A stretch of DNA of 8,929 nt, from assembly GCA_947480815.1 (NCBI GenBank), contig CANKEA010000037.1:1-8929 (forward strand). The letters are read 5' to 3'. Numbering within the stretch: the first letter of the stretch is position 1; each line of letters opens with the position of its first letter. Position numbers and translations under genes: made by a program. Below, piece by piece: positions 1-8,833 of the stretch. The notes beneath the pieces were generated by a model that was given only the letters and a program-made list of their open reading frames with translations, searched no databases and was not told the origin of the DNA. Source of the DNA: Caulobacterales bacterium. GTDB taxonomy: Bacteria; Pseudomonadota; Alphaproteobacteria; Caulobacterales; Caulobacteraceae.

Positions 1-17
1 TAAGGCTTGCTTAGGCC

Positions 18-845
18 TCATGTGCGAGCCTTTGCGGCGGTGTAGAGGGCGACGGCCGCCGCGGCGGATACGTTCAGGCTCTCCATATTCTGAGCAAGGC
101 TGATCCGTGCCAGGGCATCGCAGCGTTCCGATACCAGGCGTCGAAGCCCTTCGCCTTCCGATCCCAGCACCAGCACTACCGGTCCGCCATCTAATATCGC
201 ATCAAGCTCCGCCGCAGATTCACCCGCGAGGCCGATGCTGCGCCAGCCTAGATCAGACAGGTCATCCAGTGCCCGCGAAAGGTTCACGACCCGGGCGTGG
301 GGGCAGCGTTCGATTCCCCCGGCCGCCGCCTTGGCCAGGGCGCCGGTTAGGGCGGGTGCGTGTCTATCCTGCATCACTATCCCGCGCGCGCCGAAGGCGG
401 CAGCGGAGCGAAATATGGCTCCGATGTTCTGCGGATCGGTGATCTGGTCCAGCATCAGAATCACACCCTCTGGAGTGGCGGCCAGCTCAGCCAGATCGAG
501 GCCCTCTAACGGCTCGGCCTTCATCGCCAGGCCCTGATGGGTCGCTCCGGCGGGCAATAAACGGGCAATTTCGCCGTTTTCCTGGGTCTCGACCGCGACA
601 TTAATATTGAGCCGGCGCAGCAAGGCGGTAACGCTTTTTCCCCTTTCGGGATTCGCTAGCAACCGTTGTGGGGCGGGGCGAGCTGGGTTTACCAGGGCTG
701 CTTCTACGGCGTGAATGCCCCAGATCCAATCCTTTGCCGCGCTATCAGAGGGGCGCAAACCCCTGTTTTTATGGCTGGAATGTGGAGAATCTGACTTTGA
801 CCTCCAGGTGGGTTTGCGGTCGTTGCTTCTGCTGGATGAGGACAC
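18..845 (-). CDS. rlmB: 23S rRNA (guanosine-2'-O-)-methyltransferase RlmB, SpoU/TrmH family
   Basis: Likely transfers a methyl group from S-adenosylmethionine to the ribose 2'-OH of a guanosine in the peptidyl-transferase P loop of 23S rRNA (G2251 in E. coli numbering). Counting from a GTG at 845 the protein is 275 aa, against 243 for E. coli RlmB. Residues 41-51 (IWGIHAVEAAL) form the substrate-binding N-terminal domain start. The three SPOUT knot motifs follow in order: LDQITDPQNIGAIFRSA near 132-148, with the conserved Asn140 and Arg146; LVLGSEGEGLRRL near 225-237; and MESLNVSAAAAVALY near 254-268. The first 40 residues are Ser/Arg/Lys-rich and probably disordered, as is common in alphaproteobacterial homologues. 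The frame stays open upstream to about 1055, across the antisense of two tRNAs, so a longer call would be false. GTG at 845 is preceded by GGAG about 11 nt away. TTG at 758 is an alternative start. The family is certain; the start is less so. No terminator is visible in the 17 bases downstream. Confidence 0.93.
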   Translation of the reverse strand: MSSSSRSNDRKPTWRSKSDSPHSSHKNRGLRPSDSAAKDWIWGIHAVEAALVNPARPAPQRLLANPERGKSVTALLRRLNINVAVETQENGEIARLLPAGATHQGLAMKAEPLEGLDLAELAATPEGVILMLDQITDPQNIGAIFRSAAAFGARGIVMQDRHAPALTGALAKAAAGGIERCPHARVVNLSRALDDLSDLGWRSIGLAGESAAELDAILDGGPVVLVLGSEGEGLRRLVSERCDALARISLAQNMESLNVSAAAAVALYTAAKART

Positions 846-851
846 TATAAG
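823..851 (+). promoter_or_regulatory. Candidate promoter of the tRNA-Tyr/tRNA-Gly/tuf unit
   Basis: TTGCTT (823-828) and TATAAG (846-851) are separated by exactly 17 bases, a good sigma-70 type pair. Transcription would start near 858, giving a leader of about 40 nt before tRNA-Tyr. The bases just after the -10 box (ACGCGCTCCG, 852-861) are GC-rich, a known trait of stable-RNA promoters under stringent control. The element lies over the start codon and first codons of the opposing rlmB gene. This is inferred from sequence match only. Confidence 0.6.
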
Positions 852-900
852 ACGCGCTCCGATTTGGGGCCCTGTGGTGCCAAGAGGCCTGTGCGTGCAA

Positions 901-986
901 GGGGGAATGTCCCGAGCGGCAAAGGGGGGGGACTGTAAATCCCCTGGCGTACGCCTTCGCAGGTTCGAGTCCTGCTTCCCCCACCA
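901..986 (+). tRNA. tRNA-Tyr (anticodon GUA)
   Basis: A complete cloverleaf of 86 nt with the CCA end encoded. The acceptor stem pairs 901-907 (GGGGGAA) with 976-982 (TTCCCCC), seven perfect pairs. The discriminator is A983 and CCA is 984-986. The anticodon stem pairs 928-932 with 940-944, and the loop CTGTAAA places GTA at 935-937. The long variable arm, with GGCG paired to CGCC around 946-955, is the class II feature expected of bacterial tRNA-Tyr. The T arm is 959-963 with 971-975 around the loop TTCGAGT. It is first in a unit with tRNA-Gly and tuf. Confidence 0.97.
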
Positions 987-1018
987 CGCGCGGCCCTTGG
1001 CGTTATAAGTTTTCCCAG

Positions 1019-1092
1019 GCGGGTATAGCACAACGGTAGTGCAGCAGCCTTCCAAGCTGAGGATGCCGGTTCGATTCCGACTACCCGCTCCA
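1019..1092 (+). tRNA. tRNA-Gly (anticodon UCC)
   Basis: A complete 74-nt class I tRNA with an encoded CCA. The acceptor stem pairs GCGGGTA (1019-1025) with TACCCGC (1082-1088). The discriminator is T1089 and CCA is 1090-1092. The anticodon loop 1049-1055 (CTTCCAA) carries TCC at 1051-1053. Four of five anticodon-stem pairs are canonical (1045-1048 with 1056-1059), and the outermost, G1044 with A1060, is a mismatch. It lies 32 nt after tRNA-Tyr and 55 nt before tuf, so all three are probably cut from one primary transcript. Confidence 0.96.
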
Positions 1093-1147
1093 AACTCTTT
1101 TCTCTAGAAGTCCAACCACTCCAGATCTCGCCCGAAGGTAGACCAAG

Positions 1148-2338
<1,191 letters not shown>

Positions 2339-2364
2339 GGTTTTTCCACACCCATGACTGAAAT

Positions 2365-2391
2365 GACCCCGGAGCGATCCGGGGTCTTTTT
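2365..2391 (+). terminator. Intrinsic terminator of the tuf unit
   Basis: A nine-pair stem (GACCCCGGA at 2365-2373 with TCCGGGGTC at 2378-2386) closes a GCGA tetraloop of the stable GNRA type, and five Ts follow (2387-2391). It lies 27 nt after the tuf stop codon. Confidence 0.93.
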
Positions 2392-2444
2392 ATTTGGCGG
2401 TGCGATCTGCAAAAAGGGTCGAAAGCAGCGCCCAGCCTCGCAAC

Positions 2445-2472
2445 AAAAAGCCCGGATCGCTCCGGGCTTTTT
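2445..2472 (-). terminator. Intrinsic terminator of the leftward efflux operon, possibly bidirectional
   Basis: A twelve-pair stem joins AAAAAGCCCGGA (2445-2456) to TCCGGGCTTTTT (2461-2472). On the minus strand the loop reads GCGA, a GNRA tetraloop, and a run of five Ts follows, so it is best suited to leftward transcripts. The pump stop codon is about 125 nt upstream on that strand. The A tract and T tract flank the stem symmetrically, so it could also catch rightward read-through from tuf. Confidence 0.88.
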
Positions 2473-2490
2473 GTAGTCTACGGTCATTGC

Positions 2491-2583
2491 GGATAATCGG
2501 CGTTTGCCGCGTCATCCGAACGGCAAAGCAGCAAAGCCGAAATCGAGCGGCCGGCGGCTGCGCTGCGCTGTGGTCGGGATGAC
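2491..2583. repeat. Nested inverted-repeat region, possible dispersed palindromic element
   Basis: Several short inverted repeats overlap in the non-coding gap. GTCATCC (2511-2517) faces GGATGAC (2577-2583). TTTGCCG (2503-2509) faces CGGCAAA (2521-2527). CGGC (2498-2501) faces GCCG (2506-2509) around a four-base loop. Short palindromic elements whose ends resemble GTCATCCCG are frequent between genes in alphaproteobacteria, and this may be a decayed copy. With a single copy in view, repeat status cannot be shown. Confidence 0.35.
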
Positions 2584-2597
2584 GGCCTTAGAGGGCT

Positions 2598-5500
2598 CTA
2601 CTCCGCCGCCTTGGCCAGCACCGGCATGACCGATTTTGGATCTTCCTTGGTCGTTACGAAGCGGGCGAACTTGGGTTTCACCCAGGCCTCAAAGGCGTCG
2701 ACGATCTCATAGACCACCGGCACAATAACCAGGGACAGCACGGTCGAGCTGATCAGCCCGCCGATCACCGCTACGGCCATAGGTTGGCGGAATTCCGAAC
2801 CACTGCCCAGGCCAAGCGCCGTGGGGGCCATGCCAGCCATCATGGCCAGGGTGGTCATAACAATCGGACGGGCCCGTTCGCGGCAGGCTTCCAGGATAGC
2901 GTCGCGGCGGGTCATGCCTTCGCGCTCGCGCTCGATCGCGTATTCGACCAATAGGATCGAGTTCTTCGCCGCCAGCCCCATCAGCATCAGGAAACCGATC
3001 AGCGACGGCAGGCTGAGCGACTGCCGCGTGATCAGCAGGGCCAGCATGGCACCACCGATGGCCAGGGGAAGTGCCGACAGGATGGTGATCGGCTTGAAGA
3101 AGCTCTGGAACAGCAGGACCAGCACCCCGTAGACCAGGAAGATCGCCGCGCCGAGCGCCACGCCAAAGCCGGTGAACAATTCGACAAAGGCTTGCTGATC
3201 GCCAGCCGCCGCAGGGGTGACGCCGGCGGGCAGATTCTTCATAGTCGGAAGCTCGCTGATCCCCTTCATGGCGGTACCCAATTGGGCACCGCGGTTGAGA
3301 TCAGCCTCGATGGTCAGCTGACGCTTGCGTGCGAAGCGGTCGATCTTGGCCGGACCGGCCGCGAAGGTGATATCAGCCACGCTGTCGAGACGGGTGCTCC
3401 CGCCATGGGCGGTCGGCACGCGCATGGCGCGCAGGGAATCCAGGTCGCGGGTCTCCGCCCCTGCCAGTCGGACACGGATCGGCACCCGGCGTTCGCCTTG
3501 GGTGAGCTTGGCCACATTGGCGTCGATGTCGCCGACCGTCGCCACGCGGGCAATGGCCGCGATGTCGCTCGAGCTTACGCCAAGGCGCGCAGCCTCGTCT
3601 GGCTTGGGCCGGATCACGATTTCAGGTCCCGTCGGGGGGGAAGCGGGACGGGGATCGGCAACGACCTTAAGGCCCGTCATCTCTGACTGCAGCTTCTGGG
3701 CTGCGGCATCTAGCGCATCGCCGTTGTCGGCGGTCAGGATCTGCTGCACGTCGGAAGAACCCCAGTCGCCCAGCAGATTGACCCGCGCGTCCGGAATGTC
3801 GTGCAGGCTGCTACGAACCGCCTGCTTGATCTGGGTCACGGTCAGGGCCCGCTTGGGCTTGAGCACGATCGTAACCGTGGCGTCGGTCACGCCGGCGCTG
3901 CCGTTGTTGCCAGCGAAACCCGAGCCGATGTTCGAGCCCACCTGGGCGAAGACATGTTCGGTTTCCGGACGCTGCTGGAACAGGGTGGTGATGCTCTGAA
4001 CCGTGCGGTCCATGTCCTCGGTGGTCGCGCCTGGAGGGCCCTGGACCTTGAGGTAGAAGTAGTTGTTGTTGCCCGGCGGCTGGAAGGTAGTCGGGATAAG
4101 GGGAGCAAGCCCGATCGAGACGATGAAAATCAGACCGCCGATGATGCAGCTGACGATACGGTGGTTGAGCGACCATTCCAGCACGTTGCGATAGTGGCCC
4201 TTGAACGCCGGGCGTGGCGAGGGATGGGCGTTAGCCTTGAGGAAATAGGCCGCCAGCAGCGGGGTGAGCAGGCGGGCGACCACCAGGGAGAACAGGACGG
4301 CAACAGCGACCGTCAGTCCGAATTCTTTGAAGAATTGGCCAACGGTACCGGGCATAAAGCTGACCGGAAAGAACACTGCCACGATGGTGAAGGTCGTGGC
4401 GACCACGGCCAGACCGATCTGGTCGGCACCGTCTAGCGCGGCGTAATAGGGCCGGATTCCGGTCTTGACCCGCTTTTCGATGTTTTCGATTTCGACGATG
4501 GCGTCATCAACCAGGATGCCGATGACCAGGGTCAGGGCCAGCAGGGTCACGACGTTTAGGGAGAAGCCCATCACCGCCATAAAGGCGAAGGTGGGGATCA
4601 GCGACACGGGCATCGCGATGGCCGTGACCAGGGTTGCACGCCATTCACGCAGGAACAGGAACACCACCAGAGAGGCCAATAACATGCCTTCAAGCAGGGT
4701 ATGTTTGGTGGCTTCGAAGCTGGCGCGAGTGTCGTCAACGGTCGAGAATACCTTGACGAAAGTGACGCCCGTATTGGCCGCCTTCAGCCGCTCGATTGCC
4801 GCCTTGACCTTATTTTCCACTGCAACGTCGCTACTCTCCTTGGTCTTCATGACCTGGAAGGCAACGACGGGCCGGGTATCCAGCCGCGCGAAACCGCGTT
4901 CCTCGCCGGCACCGTCGCCGACATCCGCCACATCGGCCAGGCGCACGAAGGATCCGCTCGCGGTCGGGAGGGTTAGGTTACGCAGGTCGTCCAGAGTCTG
5001 AGCCGCGCCCAGCACGCGCAGGGTCTGCTCGCGACCGCCAATGCGAACACGGCCCCCAGGGGCATCTACATCGAAACGGCTAAGCGCCGCGTTCAGGGCG
5101 GTGGCGGTTAGGCCATGGCTGGCCAGACGGTCGCTCTCGACCGTTACGTTGATCTCGCGATTGACGCCGCCGACGCGGGCGACCTGGGCCACGCCCTTTT
5201 CACCTTGCAGGGTGCGGCTGACGGTATCGTCGATGAACCAGGCAAGATCGGTCTGCGACATGGTCGGTGCGGAAACCGCATAGGTCATGATTGGGGCGGA
5301 ATCGATTTCCAGCCGTTGCACCGTCGGTTCATCGATCTCGCGCGGCAGCTGCGCGCGCGCCTGATCGACCTTGGACCGCACCGCGTCAGTGGCTTTTTGC
5401 AGGTCTTCGCCGAGTTCAAACTCGATGGTGGTGGTGGAGGCACCCTGCACCACCGACGATCGGATGGTCTTGACGTTGGAGATGCTGGCCAGGGCATCCT

Positions 5501-5717
5501 CGATCGGACGCGTGATCTGAGTCTCCATCTCGCCAGGCGCGGCCCCGCTTTGCGTCACCGACACCGACACCGCCGGAAACGAGACATTGGGGAACTGCTT
5601 AACCGGGAGGAACAGGTAGCTAACCAGGCCCAGGATCACCAAGGCGATGAACAGCAGGGCGACGGGCGTCGGGTTCTTGATCGCCCATGCCGAAATGCGG
5701 ATTTGCGACGCGGCCAT
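2598..5717 (-). CDS. RND efflux transporter permease, AcrB/HAE1-type
   Basis: Inner-membrane proton/drug antiporter that would work as a trimer, taking substrates from the periplasm or outer leaflet and passing them to the adaptor and outer-membrane channel. The 1039-aa length fits the family (AcrB has 1049). The fold is the usual twofold repeat: TM1 near 17-38, a first periplasmic porter/docking loop to about 338, TM2-6 near 340-495, TM7 near 520-541, a second periplasmic loop to about 848, and TM8-12 near 849-1007. The proton relay is intact, with Asp404-Asp405 in TM4 ([16 protein letters not shown]) and Lys918 in TM10 ([16 protein letters not shown]). The start ATG overlaps the TGA stop of the adaptor gene by one base (TGATG), which points to translational coupling. 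The substrate cannot be read from sequence. The HAE1 class suggests drugs, dyes, detergents or plant/aromatic compounds, and the Asp pair argues against the heavy-metal class being certain either way. It is the last gene of the operon. Confidence 0.96.
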   Translation of the reverse strand: MAASQIRISAWAIKNPTPVALLFIALVILGLVSYLFLPVKQFPNVSFPAVSVSVTQSGAAPGEMETQITRPIEDALASISNVKTIRSSVVQGASTTTIEFELGEDLQKATDAVRSKVDQARAQLPREIDEPTVQRLEIDSAPIMTYAVSAPTMSQTDLAWFIDDTVSRTLQGEKGVAQVARVGGVNREINVTVESDRLASHGLTATALNAALSRFDVDAPGGRVRIGGREQTLRVLGAAQTLDDLRNLTLPTASGSFVRLADVADVGDGAGEERGFARLDTRPVVAFQVMKTKESSDVAVENKVKAAIERLKAANTGVTFVKVFSTVDDTRASFEATKHTLLEGMLLASLVVFLFLREWRATLVTAIAMPVSLIPTFAFMAVMGFSLNVVTLLALTLVIGILVDDAIVEIENIEKRVKTGIRPYYAALDGADQIGLAVVATTFTIVAVFFPVSFMPGTVGQFFKEFGLTVAVAVLFSLVVARLLTPLLAAYFLKANAHPSPRPAFKGHYRNVLEWSLNHRIVSCIIGGLIFIVSIGLAPLIPTTFQPPGNNNYFYLKVQGPPGATTEDMDRTVQSITTLFQQRPETEHVFAQVGSNIGSGFAGNNGSAGVTDATVTIVLKPKRALTVTQIKQAVRSSLHDIPDARVNLLGDWGSSDVQQILTADNGDALDAAAQKLQSEMTGLKVVADPRPASPPTGPEIVIRPKPDEAARLGVSSSDIAAIARVATVGDIDANVAKLTQGERRVPIRVRLAGAETRDLDSLRAMRVPTAHGGSTRLDSVADITFAAGPAKIDRFARKRQLTIEADLNRGAQLGTAMKGISELPTMKNLPAGVTPAAAGDQQAFVELFTGFGVALGAAIFLVYGVLVLLFQSFFKPITILSALPLAIGGAMLALLITRQSLSLPSLIGFLMLMGLAAKNSILLVEYAIEREREGMTRRDAILEACRERARPIVMTTLAMMAGMAPTALGLGSGSEFRQPMAVAVIGGLISSTVLSLVIVPVVYEIVDAFEAWVKPKFARFVTTKEDPKSVMPVLAKAAE

Positions 5718-6766
5718 CAGTTGGCTCCGGTCACGGGGGCTGCCACGGGCCGAACCAGGTTGCCTTCAAGCGCAAAGGCGGCCCCACCCAGTAGAACGCG
5801 CATCCCCTCTGCGGGGCCCTGAACCAGTTCGACCCAACCACCGCTGCGTGCGCCGGTGCGGACCGGGATCAGGTGAGTTGTGTTCTTGGCGTCGACGGCC
5901 ACAACGCTGGCGCCGGCGGTATCGTAGCGCACGGCCGATTCTGGCACCGCCAGGGTCGCCGCGCCGGTGGGGTTGAAGGTGGCCCTGGCAAACCCGCCCG
6001 GACGCAGGTCGTTGCGCACGGGCAGACGGACGCGGACGCTAGCCAGTTTTGTCGCCGGATCGATGCGTGGGCTGATCAGGCGAACCTGGCCGTTGACGAC
6101 CGAGCCGCTGGGCAGTGTGACCTGCACCGACTGGCCAAGACGGACCTTGGACACATCGATCTCATTCATCTGGGCTTCCAGTTCGACCAGACCGTCGCGC
6201 GCGATACGGAACCAAACGCCGTTGCCGCCCGCCACTTCACCGGGGCGCACCGTGCGTTCCAAAATGCGGCCGCTGACCGGGGCCGTGATGGTCATACGGG
6301 CGTCGCGGGTCTTCATCTCTGCCAGGGCGGCCTTGGCAGCCTGGGCCTGGAAGCGGCGGGTCTCGATCTGTTCCTGGCTCAGTACGCCCGCATTATCGAG
6401 GCCGGAAACGCGGTTTGCCTGAGCCTCGGCCTGGGCTGTTTGGGCCGCCTGTTGGTCGATCTGGGCCCGCAGCAAGGTGTCGTCGAGCTGCGCCAGCGGC
6501 TGGCCAGCCTTGACCCAGTCGCCCTCGTCCGCGCGCACATAGGCGACGCGATAGCCGGCGAGTTCGGAGCCAACGGCGGCTTCCTCGCGTGGCAGCAGCG
6601 ATCCCGACGCGGAAACCCCGCCGGCAAGCGCGCGCTTTTGGATCGTGGTCACGGAGACAGTCGGTGCCGAGGCGACCGGATTTTCGGCAACCTCCGTCTT
6701 GCCGCAGCTGACCAAGGCGGTGGCGGAAAGCAGCAGGGCCAGGGCTTTTGGGGCGTATCGGGTCAT
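5717..6766 (-). CDS. Periplasmic adaptor (membrane fusion) lipoprotein of RND pump, HlyD/AcrA-type
   Basis: Bridges the inner-membrane RND pump to the outer-membrane channel. The 349-aa protein starts with a lipoprotein signal peptide ending in LVSC, so Cys21 would be acylated. The two halves of the lipoyl/barrel-sandwich domain are at about 62-95 (GSELAGYRVAYVRADEGDWVKAG region) and 157-187 (MTITAPVSGRILERTVRPGE). They bracket an alpha-helical hairpin of about 60 residues rich in Ala and Gln. The hairpin tip carries R119-x3-L123-x6-S130, the spacing of the R/L/S motif that adaptors of the AcrA type use to dock on TolC-like channels. Beta-barrel and membrane-proximal domains follow (about 190-345). 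Its ATG overlaps the stop of the channel gene by four bases (ATGA), and its stop overlaps the pump start by one. The three products are therefore almost surely co-translated and form one complex. Confidence 0.95.
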   Translation of the reverse strand: MTRYAPKALALLLSATALVSCGKTEVAENPVASAPTVSVTTIQKRALAGGVSASGSLLPREEAAVGSELAGYRVAYVRADEGDWVKAGQPLAQLDDTLLRAQIDQQAAQTAQAEAQANRVSGLDNAGVLSQEQIETRRFQAQAAKAALAEMKTRDARMTITAPVSGRILERTVRPGEVAGGNGVWFRIARDGLVELEAQMNEIDVSKVRLGQSVQVTLPSGSVVNGQVRLISPRIDPATKLASVRVRLPVRNDLRPGGFARATFNPTGAATLAVPESAVRYDTAGASVVAVDAKNTTHLIPVRTGARSGGWVELVQGPAEGMRVLLGGAAFALEGNLVRPVAAPVTGAN

Positions 6767-8217
6767 GAATGGGTTTCCGTCTGCGCGGCTTGGGCGCTGG
6801 TCTGGGGCGTCTGCGTCGAAGTCCAGCCCCCACCGAGGGCTTTGAAGGCTTGCACGGCGCGCTGTTGCGCATCCGCCTGCGCGCTGGTCAGGGCGCTGCG
6901 GGTGGCGCGCCAGCTTTGCTCGGCGGAAAGGGCCTGGGTTAGGTCGTCTACCCCGTCGGCATAGCGCCGGTTGGCGGCATCATAGGCGCGACGGGCGCGG
7001 ACCTCTCCATCGGTCAGCAGGGCCACGCGACGGCGGTCTGCATCGAGTTGAGTCAAGGCGTTTTCGGCCTCGCCATAGGCGGTCTGCACGGCCTTCTCGT
7101 AGGCCAGGGCCGCCTGGTCGACCCGCGCGCCCTGCGCGTCGATCTCGGTCTTAAGCCTCGGCAGATTCATAACCGGTACACTGACGCCCACGCCAAGGGT
7201 CCAGGATTTGGTGGTGGTGGTAAATCCAGGGAGTTCCGAGTTGGAATAGCCAAGGCCGGGATTGAGATTGAAGGTCGGGAACAGCGCCTTCTCGTCCAGT
7301 TTGAGCCGGCCGGCGGCAGACGCTAGGCGGGCGAAGGCCTCACGCAAATCCGGCCGGCGGGTCAGTAGATCGCCAGGCGTGGTCGCGAGGGGTGCTGGAA
7401 TGACGACCACAGCGGGCGGCAAGGGCAGGCTCTGTACCGGGTCAGTGCCGCGACCGATCAGGATCAGCAGACTGCGGCGGGCGGCCTGCTGCTGGGCTTC
7501 CAGGGCAGTGATCTGGGCCTTGGCCTGCGCCAGGTCTCCGGCGACGCGATCAGCATCTGCGCCGGTGCCGATCCCGACCTTGGCCTTCCGCGTGGCGAGG
7601 TCGGCCAGCGCGCCCTGCACGCGCCCGGTCTCCCGGGCGTTGTCGAGCTGCACGTCGAGGGCGCGGAGCTGGAAGTACAACTGCGCGACATTGGCGGCGA
7701 GGCTGGCCTTGGCGGCCTCGGAATTGAACCGCACCGCGGCCAGATCTGAATTGGCGGTGCGGATGGCATCGCCCCGGCGGTTAAGGTAGTCGAGTTCCCA
7801 ACTGATGTTGAAATTGGCGCTAGCGTTGCGGGTGTCACCGCTCTGGGAAAAGCCAGGGAAGGTGAAGCCGGAAACCTCACTGTTCCCTTTTGCGGTCGAG
7901 CCGTTGACCTGTCCGCTGGGCAGGATCGCGGTATCGACCAGGCCTCTGCGCGTGGCGATCGCTTCCTGAAGGCGCAGGGTCGCGGTCCGTGCGTCGGGAC
8001 TGGCCTTAAGCGCCGTTTCCACCAAGGCGGTCAGGGTCGGGTCACTGAAGCTGGCCCACCACGCATCGAGCGGGGCCGGCGTCATGCCGGCGGGTGCGGC
8101 CGGGGCCTGGAAGGCGGCAGGCAGGGCGAGGTTCGGCGTGACTCGCGCGCTGGACGCACACCCGGCCGTCAGGGCCGAGCTCGCCAGCACGGCAAGAATT
8201 GTCGCGCGATAAGACAT
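6763..8217 (-). CDS. Outer-membrane efflux channel lipoprotein, NodT/TolC-like family
   Basis: Forms the trimeric outer-membrane duct of the tripartite pump. From the ATG at 8217 the protein is 484 aa, normal for the NodT group, and begins with a lipoprotein signal peptide (LTAGC, acylated Cys20). The family hallmark WWASFSDPTLTALVETAL is at 53-70, and RRPDLREAFARLASAAGRL at 287-305 starts the second structural repeat. Two related periplasmic turns are visible, KVGIGTGADADR near 213-224 and RRYADGVDDLTQAL near 417-430. They match the helix-turn regions that meet the adaptor in TolC homologues. The frame is open upstream to a GTG at 8310 that overlaps the marR stop. I prefer 8217 because it puts the signal peptide at the N-terminus, and AGGGG lies about 10 nt before it. 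The Gln/Thr-rich last 20 residues look flexible. Confidence 0.94.
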   Translation of the reverse strand: MSYRATILAVLASSALTAGCASSARVTPNLALPAAFQAPAAPAGMTPAPLDAWWASFSDPTLTALVETALKASPDARTATLRLQEAIATRRGLVDTAILPSGQVNGSTAKGNSEVSGFTFPGFSQSGDTRNASANFNISWELDYLNRRGDAIRTANSDLAAVRFNSEAAKASLAANVAQLYFQLRALDVQLDNARETGRVQGALADLATRKAKVGIGTGADADRVAGDLAQAKAQITALEAQQQAARRSLLILIGRGTDPVQSLPLPPAVVVIPAPLATTPGDLLTRRPDLREAFARLASAAGRLKLDEKALFPTFNLNPGLGYSNSELPGFTTTTKSWTLGVGVSVPVMNLPRLKTEIDAQGARVDQAALAYEKAVQTAYGEAENALTQLDADRRRVALLTDGEVRARRAYDAANRRYADGVDDLTQALSAEQSWRATRSALTSAQADAQQRAVQAFKALGGGWTSTQTPQTSAQAAQTETHS

Positions 8218-8306
8218 GGTCGACCATCCCCTGCGGACCAGCGACCTGGCCGCTACGGGGTACATAGGCACGATTGCGGATTGCGCCATGGTTCGTAGAT
8301 CACTGT
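8218..8306 (-). other. marR to channel-gene leader, 89 nt
   Basis: This non-overlapping gap is the only real spacer in an otherwise tightly packed operon. It stays in frame with the channel gene back to a GTG at 8310. It ends with the ribosome-binding stretch AGGGG and a perfect 12-base palindrome ATGGTCGACCAT (8216-8227) that includes two bases of the start codon. I see no convincing internal promoter or terminator. Confidence 0.5.
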
Positions 8307-8795
8307 TCACTGAAACTTCACCGTGGCCTTCTGTTTTGTCTCATCTAAGGCCGCGGTGCCGCCGGAGAGGGCATGAAGAGCCGGAATGGCCTGTGCAATG
8401 GTGCCGCGGTCTGCCGCGGAAAGTTCGGCTAAGCGGCCAGCCAGCCAATCGGTATCTTGCCGCTTGACGGAGTCGATCATCGCAGTAGCGGCGGGTGCCA
8501 GAATCAATCTGACTCGGCGGCGGTCACTGTCGGGGCCTGGCTCGCGCAGGATCAGGCCTGCGGCCTCTAGGCGCTTGACCTGTCCGCTCATGGTCGGCCC
8601 CCTGACCCCTGCCTCGGCGGCAAGGCCGGATACCCCGATCCCGGGCGACCTGCGCAGGCAGAATAGGATCATTAGATCGGGATACCCCATGCTTGAAGCC
8701 TGCGCGTTTTCCCGACGGATGCGGCGCATCGTGAGAAATAAGGCGCGCAGCAGGCCGTCAGCCAGGGCATTCAGGCTCGGGGCGTGGTCGCTCAT
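8307..8795 (-). CDS. MarR-family transcriptional regulator, likely local repressor of the efflux operon
   Basis: A small dimeric winged-helix DNA-binding protein of 162 aa, typical length for MarR. The helix-turn-helix spans about 55-81, with a recognition helix near 66-79 (RGPTMSGQVKRLEAAG). The wing at 84-99 carries the family signature PDSDRRRVRLILAPA. Flanking helices at 8-33 and 105-150 would form the dimer and ligand pocket. Cys46 is its only cysteine. It is the first gene before the channel, adaptor and pump genes on the same strand, so ligand-relieved repression of the operon, including itself, is the simplest role; this is inferred. ATG at 8795 has GGA seven nt upstream. A TTG at 8807 would add four residues. 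The last 12 residues are charged and low in hydrophobics. Confidence 0.92.
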   Translation of the reverse strand: MSDHAPSLNALADGLLRALFLTMRRIRRENAQASSMGYPDLMILFCLRRSPGIGVSGLAAEAGVRGPTMSGQVKRLEAAGLILREPGPDSDRRRVRLILAPAATAMIDSVKRQDTDWLAGRLAELSAADRGTIAQAIPALHALSGGTAALDETKQKATVKFQ

Positions 8796-8810
8796 GCGAG
8801 AGTCCAAAAG

Positions 8811-8833
8811 GATAGTTCGAAGAGCTAACTATC
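8811..8833. promoter_or_regulatory. Candidate MarR operator (inverted repeat)
   Basis: GATAGTT (8811-8817) and AACTATC (8827-8833) form perfect 7-base inverted arms around a 9-base spacer, centred on 8822. The size and symmetry fit a winged-helix dimer. It sits 16-38 bases upstream of the marR ATG and covers the candidate -10 box, which is where an autorepressor would block transcription. No second copy is apparent before the outer-membrane channel gene. Confidence 0.65.

Noticed and set aside
1..17. AGGC...GCCT inverted bases just downstream of rlmB
   Set aside because: Four pairs without a T tract are too weak to call a terminator, and the window ends here.
769..987. Minus-strand frame with a [21 protein letters not shown] peptide
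   Set aside because: This is the well-known spurious translation of the antisense of tRNA-Tyr, not a gene.
987..1018. TTATAAG between the two tRNAs as an internal -10 box
   Set aside because: No -35 match lies at usable spacing, and the tRNAs are only 32 nt apart, so co-transcription is simpler.
3325..3999. Long plus-strand frames opposite the RND pump, here and at 3801-4436 and 5115-5822
   Set aside because: They lie inside an unmistakable pump gene on the other strand and show no family features. GC-rich codon bias readily opens such frames.
5873..6964. A 363-codon plus-strand frame opposite the adaptor and channel genes
   Set aside because: It crosses the ATGA junction of two well-supported minus-strand genes and has no recognisable motif.
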